Shown: one piece after another, positions 1-6,584 of the stretch
Layout of the letters: every line of letters begins with the position of its first letter
How positions within the stretch are numbered: the first letter of the stretch is position 1
Source of the DNA: Chloracidobacterium sp. UBA6041
GTDB lineage: Bacteria; Acidobacteriota; Blastocatellia; Pyrinomonadales; Pyrinomonadaceae
Assembly: GCA_002427845.1 (NCBI GenBank)
Contig: DIYZ01000253.1
Span: 1-19,070 of the forward strand
DNA length: 19,070 nt
Reading direction: 5' to 3'
The notes under the pieces: generated by a model
Told to the model about the DNA's origin: nothing
Databases searched by the model: none
Seen by the model: only the letters and a program-made list of their open reading frames with translations
Made by a program: the position numbers and the translations under genes

Positions 1-43
1 TCGAGTTTTGACACAGACTCTTAAGTGCTGGGCTATTCTCACT

Positions 44-60
44 AGTCCGCTGCGCGGACT
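44..60. repeat. Short inverted repeat (7-bp stem, 3-nt loop)
   Basis: AGTCCGC, then TGC, then GCGGACT form a perfect 7-bp inverted repeat with a 3-nt loop. It lies about 65 bp beyond the stop of the minus-strand M16 gene, so it could be a 3' hairpin for that transcript. Read on the minus strand, no T-tract follows, so it is not a classical intrinsic terminator. Nothing else gene-like is visible between positions 1 and 115. Confidence 0.5.
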
Positions 61-115
61 GAGCCGGAGACACGTTTTTGTGCAAAGTGTATCAACGAAG
101 CGTTGTTTTAATTTC

Positions 116-145
116 TATCCGTGTTTATCCGTGCGAATCTGTGGC
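116..145. repeat. Three near-identical 10-bp units in tandem
   Basis: TATCCGTGTT, TATCCGTGCG and AATCTGTGGC lie head to tail with no spacer (116-125, 126-135, 136-145). Read on the minus strand, the array supplies the last six codons and the TAA stop of the M16 gene. From memory, similar ATCTGTG/ATCCGTG strings are dispersed in many genomes of environmental bacteria, but I cannot confirm copy number from this window. Confidence 0.8.
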
Positions 146-1861
146 GCTTTCTCGCTCGCGGTTGCCGGTGAAAGACAGCGCCGGCGCGTTTTGTAAACTA
201 ATGCTGCCCTCCATTTGATCGTTTGCAACTTCGCCTACGATTTGTGCTTCCATCACATGTCCGGCGACGTCAAATGAAATAGTTCCTGCAAACGATTCGC
301 CATCGAAAGTCGCCGATACCAGCTCGCCGTCACCCATTTCCGATTCCACTCGTCCGGTTAACCCGTCTTCAGCTCGGGCAAGCGTTAGCTTCGCGGGAAT
401 GCTTTGCCCCAACGGCGTATCGATTTGCAGAGACCAGTTTCCCGCGATTGCGACCGCTGCAGTCCTCGAGTCAATTGCGCTCGCGGACCGGATTTTTCTC
501 TTGCCGGCTGTGTTGTAAAACTCAATCTCTTCGGCGTAGGGTTTGACCTGATCTTGAAGCTGCGCTCCATCGCCAACGATTATGATTGCCGCCTCATCTG
601 GCCTTACGTATTTCCTCGCGACTTCCTGAACCTGTTCGATTGTTACTGCTTGTATCCGGTTACGGTAAATTTCCAGATAATCATCAGGCAGACCAAACGT
701 CTTTATCTGCACCAGCTGATCTATTAGTCCCTCCTGCGTTTCCAAACGAATGGGAAACACTCCCGTAAGGTACGATTTCGCGTCGGAAATCTCTTTCTCA
801 GAAACCGGCTCATTGCGAATTCGATTTAGTTCGTAGAAAAATTCCTTAAGTGAGTCGCCGGTAACGGGAGTTCTCACCTCGGCAGTCGCACGAAACGAGC
901 CGGCGGTGCGTCGAGCATCGAGACTTGAGTAAGCACCGTAGGTATAACCCTTCTCTTCGCGCAGATTCATGAACAGTCGCGAGGAAGCGTTTGCGCCAAG
1001 CACGGTATGCATCAGGAGCATCGGGAAATAGTCGGGGCTGGTGCGCATGATCCCGGCATTGGCGATGACGATGTTTGCCTGGGCAGAGCCTGGTCTATCG
1101 ACAAGGTACGCGGCACGGGAGGCTCTTTGCGGCGGGTCGGGGAAGTCGTTGCCGGAAACATCGCCTGGCTGCCAACCGCCAAACAGAGACTCAATCTGCG
1201 GCAACAGTGAATCTCGATCAACGTCGCCGGCAACAATCAACACTGCGTTATTGGCAACAAACTCTGAGCGGTGGAATTCGAGCAGCCGATCGCGCGTCGT
1301 AGCATCGATGGATTCTGGAGTCGGTGCTGTAACGGAGTAAGGATGGTCGCCAAACACCACACGCGCAACCATCTCGCTGGCTAAGAAAGACGGTTGGGCG
1401 CGCTGTTGTTTCAGGCTTTCCTTGGTATTTTGTTTCGCCAGCTCTACTTCGTTTTCCGGAAACACCGGCCGGAGCGTTACATCGGCGAGTAACTCAAAAA
1501 TGTTTTCGCTAAACAGCGAAAGTGAAGACGCGGCAATCGTTGTGTAATCGGAGTTAGCTCCTGCCTGAAGCGTGGCGCCCAGCCGTGCGACCTCATCCGC
1601 AATCTCGCGGCTGGTCCGCGACTCAGTGCCTTCGGTGAGTAAACCCGTCAGCATGTCCATGAGCCCCGGCAGATCTTGCGGATCGTGTGCATCGCCTGTT
1701 CGTAGAGCGAGACGATAACTGACGAGCGGCAGTCTCGGGTTTTCAACGATGACTACCCCGAGCCCGTTAGGCAGTGTGGTCTCAAACGCGGTAGGCAGCT
1801 TTAGCGAACGCGCAGGGAGTGGTGGTGGCGGTTGTTTTATCGAGTCGTGTTGTAGGTTCAT
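125..1861 (-). CDS. M16 peptidase, non-zinc (Arg/Tyr) subunit with C-terminal beta domain
   Basis: This is a pitrilysin-family (M16B) protein of 578 residues from the ATG at 1861-1859. A TTG directly before it abuts the upstream stop and is a less likely start. The N-terminal half has the M16 fold, but the HxxEH zinc site is lost: the aligned stretch GLMDMLTGLLTEG puts Asp, Thr and Gly (69, 72, 73) where the two His and Glu belong. The second half keeps the substrate-binding Arg/Tyr pair in NLREEKGYTYG (Arg301, Tyr308). About 100 further residues (470-568, starting GNWSLQIDTPLG) form an extra beta-rich domain. It should therefore work as the partner of the zinc-bearing subunit encoded directly upstream, as in heterodimeric M16B peptidases. 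No signal peptide is evident. The last residues are encoded in a 10-bp repeat array. Confidence 0.9.
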   Translation of the reverse strand: MNLQHDSIKQPPPPLPARSLKLPTAFETTLPNGLGVVIVENPRLPLVSYRLALRTGDAHDPQDLPGLMDMLTGLLTEGTESRTSREIADEVARLGATLQAGANSDYTTIAASSLSLFSENIFELLADVTLRPVFPENEVELAKQNTKESLKQQRAQPSFLASEMVARVVFGDHPYSVTAPTPESIDATTRDRLLEFHRSEFVANNAVLIVAGDVDRDSLLPQIESLFGGWQPGDVSGNDFPDPPQRASRAAYLVDRPGSAQANIVIANAGIMRTSPDYFPMLLMHTVLGANASSRLFMNLREEKGYTYGAYSSLDARRTAGSFRATAEVRTPVTGDSLKEFFYELNRIRNEPVSEKEISDAKSYLTGVFPIRLETQEGLIDQLVQIKTFGLPDDYLEIYRNRIQAVTIEQVQEVARKYVRPDEAAIIIVGDGAQLQDQVKPYAEEIEFYNTAGKRKIRSASAIDSRTAAVAIAGNWSLQIDTPLGQSIPAKLTLARAEDGLTGRVESEMGDGELVSATFDGESFAGTISFDVAGHVMEAQIVGEVANDQMEGSISLQNAPALSFTGNRERESATDSHG

Positions 1862-1864
1862 CAA

Positions 1865-3421
1865 TTAGATAACCAGAGGTCCTGAGACCCTTTCTGTTTG
1901 ATTGGGTGGATCCGCTGCCTGTTGCGGTTCAAGCTGGCTGCCAACCGAGCCTCCCACCGTCACGTCGGCATCGGCTGTGGGTTCTGTCGCTGGCCTTGCC
2001 GGCACCTGCGGGGGCGGCGCAGTTGGTTGTTTTGGTTCACCCGGCGGTTGTGACGATGCTGAAGCGGCGCTTTCGCTCGCCGCGTCCGCGGCTGCGGCGG
2101 GCACTATGTCAAGAACGACGCGATTTTCAACGTCAAGATAGCGCTTAACCGCGCTCTGGATTTGGTCGGCAGTGATTGCCAAATACTGATCGAGTTCAGT
2201 ATCGAAAAGTGTTGGGTCGCCATCGTAGAGACCATACTCTGCCAGCCGCTGCGCTCGATACATCGTTGATTGCCGTCCGCGAACTACATCGTTGCAGAGC
2301 GTGTTTTGCAGTTTTTCCATTTCCGCGGGCGACGGGCCCGCAGCGCCTAATGCTCTAATCTCTTCAAAGATCTGATCGCGTATCACGGCTACTTCTTCTC
2401 CCGGCTTTGGCAAAGCAAAAATGTACCAGGCGGATGGACCACGCCTCTCGTCGATTCCGCCCTGAATCGAAACTACGGATTCGTCACCCTTGACCAACTT
2501 TTGATACAGCCGGGAACTGTCGCCTTCGAAAATCAGATCGGCGGCGAGGGAAAGCGCATAAAAGTCTGGGGTCCTGCGCGGCGGTATTTTCCAACCAAGT
2601 ACGAAGGCGGGTGCCGGGGCGAGCGAGTCTGAGTAAACCTCCTGTGTTTGCGCGACATCTTCAGGCTCACTCGTATTAACCGGGGGCGGAGGCGGCTGAC
2701 TGGGAATACTCTCAAAGTATTTGCGCACCAGTGCGCTCGCTTCTTCGCTGTCGAAATCCCCCACAATTGTTAGCACGGCGTTGTTCGGCGCGTAGTAAAT
2801 TCGGAAGAACTCCTGCACATCTTCAATTGTCGCCGAGTCAAGATCTTCCATTGAGCCGATCGTCGAGTGGGCATTGGCCGGATTCTTGAAAATTAACTCG
2901 TTGATTCGCAAAAACGCGTTGACGTAAGGCTGATTGTCGTAGCGCAGACGCTTCTCTTCCTGAACAGCGTTGCGCTGGTTGTCCAGATTTTCCTGGGTAA
3001 CCTTCAGCGAGCGCATGCGATCGCTTTCAAGCCAGAGCGCCAGGGGAAGATGGCTTGCTGGAAGTGTTTCGAAATAGTTGGTTCGCTCGGTGGATGTCGT
3101 CCCATTCATTGTTCCGCCGGCATTGAAGATGTATTGGAAGTGTGCGGCCTTAGGAACGTTTTCCGAGCCCTGAAACATCATGTGCTCGAAGAGGTGAGCA
3201 AAGCCGGTGCGCCCGGTTTTTTCATTGCGCGAGCCAACGTCGTAGTAAAGCGCAACTGAAACGACAGGCACCGCATGGTCTTCGCAAAGGATAACGCGTA
3301 GACCATTGGTAAGGCTGAATTGTTGAATTGGTGTTAGTGAGAGCTTGAATCTTTCGGCCACTTTATTCTCGATTCGTCTTGACGTTTTTCGAGCGTGCGT
3401 CTCCACTGGTGGGAGTAGCAC
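1865..3421 (-). CDS. M16 peptidase, zinc-binding catalytic subunit
   Basis: This insulinase/pitrilysin-family metallopeptidase has up to 518 residues. The zinc motif HxxEH is present as His76-LF-Glu79-His80 in GFAHLFEHMMF, and NAVQEEKRLR supplies the third ligand (Glu155 or Glu156, about 75 residues on, as is usual). The C-terminal half lacks the Arg/Tyr pair found in the neighbour: LVKGDESVVS stands where LREEKGYTYG is expected. The last 80 or so residues are a Pro/Ala/Ser-rich, probably disordered tail. The start is uncertain. GTG at 3421 has no Shine-Dalgarno and follows a pyrimidine-rich mRNA stretch; GTG at codon 21 (3361), preceded by GAGAA, is an alternative. No signal peptide is seen with either. 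The stop abuts the next gene, so the two are surely cotranscribed and probably form one complex. Confidence 0.92.
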   Translation of the reverse strand: MLLPPVETHARKTSRRIENKVAERFKLSLTPIQQFSLTNGLRVILCEDHAVPVVSVALYYDVGSRNEKTGRTGFAHLFEHMMFQGSENVPKAAHFQYIFNAGGTMNGTTSTERTNYFETLPASHLPLALWLESDRMRSLKVTQENLDNQRNAVQEEKRLRYDNQPYVNAFLRINELIFKNPANAHSTIGSMEDLDSATIEDVQEFFRIYYAPNNAVLTIVGDFDSEEASALVRKYFESIPSQPPPPPVNTSEPEDVAQTQEVYSDSLAPAPAFVLGWKIPPRRTPDFYALSLAADLIFEGDSSRLYQKLVKGDESVVSIQGGIDERRGPSAWYIFALPKPGEEVAVIRDQIFEEIRALGAAGPSPAEMEKLQNTLCNDVVRGRQSTMYRAQRLAEYGLYDGDPTLFDTELDQYLAITADQIQSAVKRYLDVENRVVLDIVPAAAADAASESAASASSQPPGEPKQPTAPPPQVPARPATEPTADADVTVGGSVGSQLEPQQAADPPNQTERVSGPLVI

Positions 3422-3468
3422 TTTTAGATCGAGGGGAGAACGGGAAAAGGGGGAAACTGACGCGTCGC

Positions 3469-3915
3469 TCAGGCCGGCTTTTCATTAACCATGCCGCGAA
3501 GCTCCGCGCGCAACCGCTCGATTTCGGCGAGTTTTTGCTGCACTCGCTCAAAAAGCGCAGACTGCGTCTTTATTCCTTCTTCCACCAGGAAACCCGCTGC
3601 TTCGGCGCGATTACGAAAAATTCCAGCCTGCACGAGCTGATCGACTTTTTCCTGGGCTGTGGGCGATATCTTAACAGCCACCACGTAATCATCCTTCGCT
3701 GCGATGGCGCGCTCGATGGTGCGACTGATGTCGCGACCGATGGCGCTCAGCGATTCAGGGATACGCGAGGCGATGTCTCTAATTGACGAGGCGGTGCGGG
3801 GTCTGTCTCCGGAATCACCTTCCCTTTCATCGTCTCTAAGCATTAAGTCATCGACCGTCTCGGAGGACGGCTGTTCTTCCTTTTGAAAATGGCTGCTTTG
3901 ATATGGATTGCTCAT
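3469..3915 (-). CDS. Small protein with ribbon-helix-helix-like region and coiled coil
   Basis: The 148-residue protein begins at ATG 3915, with GAGGAG about 9 nt upstream, a good Shine-Dalgarno. Residues 1-45 are polar and probably disordered. Residues 46-75 look like an amphipathic helix (IRDIASRIPESLSAIGRDI). Residues 77-117 (strand VVAVKIS, then two helices with FRNRAEAAGFLVEEGI) resemble the strand-helix-helix pattern of CopG/Arc-type DNA-binding proteins. Residues 118-143 form a heptad-like helix ending in RLRAELRG. It sits 47 bp upstream of the M16 pair on the same strand and is probably in their operon. A role in DNA binding or oligomerisation is an inference from pattern only; the family is not one I can name. 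The gene is very likely real. Confidence 0.75.
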   Translation of the reverse strand: MSNPYQSSHFQKEEQPSSETVDDLMLRDDEREGDSGDRPRTASSIRDIASRIPESLSAIGRDISRTIERAIAAKDDYVVAVKISPTAQEKVDQLVQAGIFRNRAEAAGFLVEEGIKTQSALFERVQQKLAEIERLRAELRGMVNEKPA

Positions 3916-4115
3916 AGTTTGAAACTCCTCAGATCAACCGGAAATTAAAACAGTTCTGTGCCAAGTACGTTTTTGGTCGTGATTAAGTTCATTCTACGGA
4001 TGCCTGAGAAGAGCAGTCAAGCGGCGGCCCATGAACGTTTTGTTGTTTGCCATCAGCAGGATTTCCGTCGCAAAGTGCTTCGGCTACACGGGGCGCGGAA
4101 TAACGCCGGATGTGC

Positions 4116-4144
4116 TTGCTCGGTAGTGGGGCATTCGTTAGTAT
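4116..4144 (+). promoter_or_regulatory. Candidate promoter of the S41 protease gene
   Basis: TTGCTC (4116-4121) and TAGTAT (4139-4144) are separated by 17 bp. The match to the sigma-70 consensus is moderate (3/6 and 4/6). The predicted transcript start, near 4151, is immediately before the inverted repeat at 4153, so the mRNA would begin with that hairpin. Confidence 0.35.
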
Positions 4145-4152
4145 TAGGATCG

Positions 4153-4191
4153 CCACACGCATGGATAGCTAGTTTTTCCGTTTGCGTGTGG
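4153..4191 (+). repeat. Inverted repeat in the S41 gene leader
   Basis: CCACACGCA (4153-4161) and TGCGTGTGG (4183-4191) are perfect complements around a 21-nt loop. GTTTTAG follows on the plus strand. The element ends 44 bp before the GTG start. It may be a leader hairpin or a dyad operator; the sequence alone does not decide. Confidence 0.5.
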
Positions 4192-4235
4192 GTTTTAGTA
4201 ACCAGCATTCAGCGAATTAATTAGAGGCTTTGACT

Positions 4236-5960
4236 GTGAAAAAGATTTTTTCCTTCCCACTTATCACGCTCCTCCTACTCAACCTTCAAGGTTTCATTTT
4301 TGCGCAACAAAAACCGCAGTCGCACGCGCCGACAGGAAGCGCAGCGACCGGCAAGCCGGTTAACGGATCACTCTCGTCAAACCGTCGGAACGCGCGCAGC
4401 AGTTCGGTTGCGATTCCGGTTATTGAGAGAGATTTTGACGAAGCGCTGCGAATGATTCACGAGAATTACGTTGATGGCAGCAAACTGGATTACAACTCGG
4501 TCTTCAAATCTTCGATCATCGGCATGTTGCGGTCGCTGGATCCCCACTCCAATTATTACGACCGGGACGAATACGAGGACCTGAAAACCGACCAGCGGTC
4601 GGAATACTTCGGCATTGGCGCCTCGATTCAGAATTACGTCATTGGGCCGGACGCGGACACATTCATCACGGCAACATTTCAGAATTCGCCCGCCGCGCGA
4701 GCCGGTCTGCGTTTCGGCGACAGGATTGTGGCCGTCGATGGCGTAACGATGACAGGCAGGGAATCGGCGGATGTTCGCGACAGAATCCGCGGACCGCGCG
4801 GGTCGATCGTGAAGATTACAGTTGAGCGAGCCGCTGGCAAACGAGTACAGACCGTCGAAATAACGCGGGACGTGGTGCCGCAGCCTTCAGTTCCGGACGC
4901 GTACATGGTCAAGCCCGGAGTTGGTTATATCGACATGACGCGCGGCTTTAACTACTCCACCTCCGACGAACTCGAGTACGCCCTGGAGACCCTGCACTCC
5001 AAGGGCGCCAATTCGCTTGTCCTGGACCTGAGAAACAACCCCGGCGGCTTTCTGGACCAGGCGATTAAGGTCGCCGCGCTGTTCCTTCCGAGTGGCCAAT
5101 TGATTCTTACGCAGAAGGGTAGGAACGGGCGCGATAACGTTCACGTCTCAAAAAACAGCTCGCCGGATCCGATTCCGCTCGTCATCCTTATTAACGAAAA
5201 CACGGCTTCGGCTTCGGAGATCGTCGCCGGCGCAATGCAGGATCACGACCGCGCTCTGATTGTGGGCCAGACCAGTTTTGGTAAAGGTCTCGTCCAAAGC
5301 ATCATTCCACTCGATTACGGCGCCGGTCTAACGCTGACGTCGGCGAAGTACTACACTCCGTCGGGCCGGCTCATTCAGCGGGACTATTCCGACAGCAGTT
5401 TCTACGATTACTACACGCACGGCGGATCTAAACAAATTGATCAAAAGCAAGACGATACGAAGCCCGCCGGGCCTGAGAAGACGACTGACACCGGAAGGAA
5501 AGTTTATGGCGGCGGCGGCATCGCGCCGGATGAAAGTGTCAGTGCGAGAACAATCACCGGAGCGCAACGACGTCTATTGAGTCCCCTGTTTGCTTTTACC
5601 CGCGAGCTGGTGAATGGGCGCGTTGTGGGGCTTACGGCTTACAAAGTTCCGGAAGGGATCGATTTTGAGCATGAGTTGCAGCCAGGCGACTTCACGATTA
5701 CGGCCCCGGTCTTCGATGCCTTCAAAGAATTTGTCGCCAGGGACCAAACTTTCAAGAGTCTGGCGCCGCTGGTTGATCACAATCATTCGTTTATCGAGCT
5801 GCAGTTGCGATTCAATGTTGTCACTGCCGCATATGGCCGCGTCATGGCGGATAGAGTCTTTATCGCTTCCGACGACAAACAGGTGGCCCGGGCGGTTGAT
5901 GTTTTGCCGCGCGCCCGCGACCTCGCAATGTCGGCGTCAAGACATCCGCCTCAACCCTGA
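4236..5960 (+). CDS. S41 family C-terminal processing peptidase (CtpA/Prc type), exported
   Basis: This PDZ-containing serine protease probably trims or degrades proteins in the periplasm. I choose GTG 4236 because GAGG lies 8 nt before it and it gives a clean signal peptide: KK, a hydrophobic core LITLLLLNL, and cleavage after FIFA at residue 23. The frame also opens at TTG 4230. The protein is 574 residues. A PDZ domain covers about 119-198 (EYFGIGASI, GLRFGDRIVAVDG). The peptidase core carries LVLDLRNNPGG near 265, the nucleophile Ser325 in NENTASASEI and the general base Lys350 in SFGKGLVQ, 25 residues apart as in Prc. GGGGIAPDESV near 425 is typical of the group. About 120 C-terminal residues extend past the core. 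A strong terminator follows, so it is probably a single-gene transcript. Confidence 0.93.
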   Translation: MKKIFSFPLITLLLLNLQGFIFAQQKPQSHAPTGSAATGKPVNGSLSSNRRNARSSSVAIPVIERDFDEALRMIHENYVDGSKLDYNSVFKSSIIGMLRSLDPHSNYYDRDEYEDLKTDQRSEYFGIGASIQNYVIGPDADTFITATFQNSPAARAGLRFGDRIVAVDGVTMTGRESADVRDRIRGPRGSIVKITVERAAGKRVQTVEITRDVVPQPSVPDAYMVKPGVGYIDMTRGFNYSTSDELEYALETLHSKGANSLVLDLRNNPGGFLDQAIKVAALFLPSGQLILTQKGRNGRDNVHVSKNSSPDPIPLVILINENTASASEIVAGAMQDHDRALIVGQTSFGKGLVQSIIPLDYGAGLTLTSAKYYTPSGRLIQRDYSDSSFYDYYTHGGSKQIDQKQDDTKPAGPEKTTDTGRKVYGGGGIAPDESVSARTITGAQRRLLSPLFAFTRELVNGRVVGLTAYKVPEGIDFEHELQPGDFTITAPVFDAFKEFVARDQTFKSLAPLVDHNHSFIELQLRFNVVTAAYGRVMADRVFIASDDKQVARAVDVLPRARDLAMSASRHPPQP

Positions 5961-5986
5961 GCCAAGGCGGAACTGTGGACCATGGG

Positions 5987-6017
5987 GCCGACTGGTTTAC
6001 CGGTCGGCTCTTTTGTT
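5987..6017 (+). terminator. Intrinsic terminator after the S41 protease gene
   Basis: GCCGACTGG (5987-5995) pairs with CCGGTCGGC (6000-6008), with one G-T wobble and a TTTA loop. TCTTTTGTT follows. The GC-rich stem plus T-run, 27 bp after the stop, is a textbook rho-independent terminator. Confidence 0.85.
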
Positions 6018-6063
6018 CGGTGGCGGCGATTGGCCCGGAGTGTTTCAGCTATAAAACAAAATC

Positions 6064-6093
6064 TTGCGTCTAAAACCCCCGCTGTGCTATCGT
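6064..6093 (+). promoter_or_regulatory. Candidate promoter of the XRE gene
   Basis: TTGCGT (6064-6069) is followed after 18 bp by TATCGT (6088-6093), which has a TG one base upstream (extended -10, 6085-6087). It falls between the terminator of the previous gene and the ATG at 6128, as expected for a new transcription unit. Confidence 0.45.
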
Positions 6094-6127
6094 TCTACGC
6101 AAGGAAGAGTTCTGCTACCGGAGATTT

Positions 6128-6550
6128 ATGGCAAGAACGGCAAAATCACTCATCAATACCCAGGAACTTGGACGCGCCATTCGCCGTCGCCGCGAGGAAT
6201 CGCAGCTTAGTCTGCGCGATGTTGCGGATCAGACAAATGTTTCGGCGTCCACCTTGTCGCGGATAGAAAACGGTACAGGGAAACCCGACGCAGACAACAT
6301 CGCGCGTCTGACAACGTGGTTGGACGTTCCCCTGGAAAGAATTCTTAGTAGTGGCCGCGACACGGCAGACGAGGCGAAGGCAGTTGTTTATTATCCGCAT
6401 GAGTCTACGCCCGAAATAGTCGAGGCCCATTTGCGCGCTGACCGCAATCTTTCGCCCGAAACAGCGGATGCGCTTTCAGCATTGTTTCGTGTAGCTTACT
6501 CACAGTTTAGTCGCACTGAGCCGGCCAAGTCCGCGCGAAAACGTCGCTGA
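6128..6550 (+). CDS. XRE-family HTH transcriptional regulator
   Basis: This 140-residue DNA-binding protein starts at ATG 6128 with GGAG about 6 nt upstream. Residues 13-72 form a Cro/C1-type helix-turn-helix (LGRAIRRRREESQLSLRDVA, then VSASTLSRIENGTGKPDADN). The remaining 70 residues are helical and end in a basic tail, KSARKRR. The next gene, 34 bp downstream, encodes an ImmA/IrrE-like protein. In phage and stress systems such pairs work as repressor plus metalloprotease that cleaves or inactivates the repressor (ImmR/ImmA, DdrO/IrrE). By analogy this may be the repressor of a small stress-responsive module; its targets are unknown, and no integrase or phage genes are nearby. Confidence 0.9.
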   Translation: MARTAKSLINTQELGRAIRRRREESQLSLRDVADQTNVSASTLSRIENGTGKPDADNIARLTTWLDVPLERILSSGRDTADEAKAVVYYPHESTPEIVEAHLRADRNLSPETADALSALFRVAYSQFSRTEPAKSARKRR

Positions 6551-6571
6551 GTCGTCTCCTCATTTGCAGGC

Positions 6572-6584
6572 TATAATCCAACGC
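6572..6584 (+). promoter_or_regulatory. TATAAT box just upstream of the ImmA-like start
   Basis: A perfect TATAAT (6572-6577) ends 7 nt before ATG 6585, at the distance where transcription would begin on or next to the A of the start codon. No good -35 is seen at the usual spacing, so it could be chance. If used, the mRNA would be leaderless, which fits the absence of a Shine-Dalgarno. Confidence 0.35.

Larger units (their letters stand above)
3916..4235. other. Divergent intergenic region
   Basis: This 320-bp stretch separates the leftward M16 operon from the rightward S41 protease gene and must carry promoters for both. An 88-codon open frame across it (from GTG 3958) has unremarkable composition and no Shine-Dalgarno, so I do not call it. 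Visible elements are the likely S41 promoter around 4116-4144 and a 9-bp inverted repeat at 4153-4191. No RNA gene was recognised. Confidence 0.6.

Noticed and set aside
8..196. 62-codon open frame at the left edge
   Set aside because: It overlaps the 3' end of the M16 gene and the 10-bp repeat, has no ribosome site and no recognisable product.
3949..3964. Possible sigma-54 promoter (minus-strand TTGGCAC) ahead of the RHH-like gene
   Set aside because: The -24 part matches, but the -12 part reads TGTTT and lacks the required GC.
3958..4224. 88-codon open frame in the divergent intergenic region
   Set aside because: GTG start without a Shine-Dalgarno, Cys/His/Arg-rich unpatterned product, and it spans the likely promoters.
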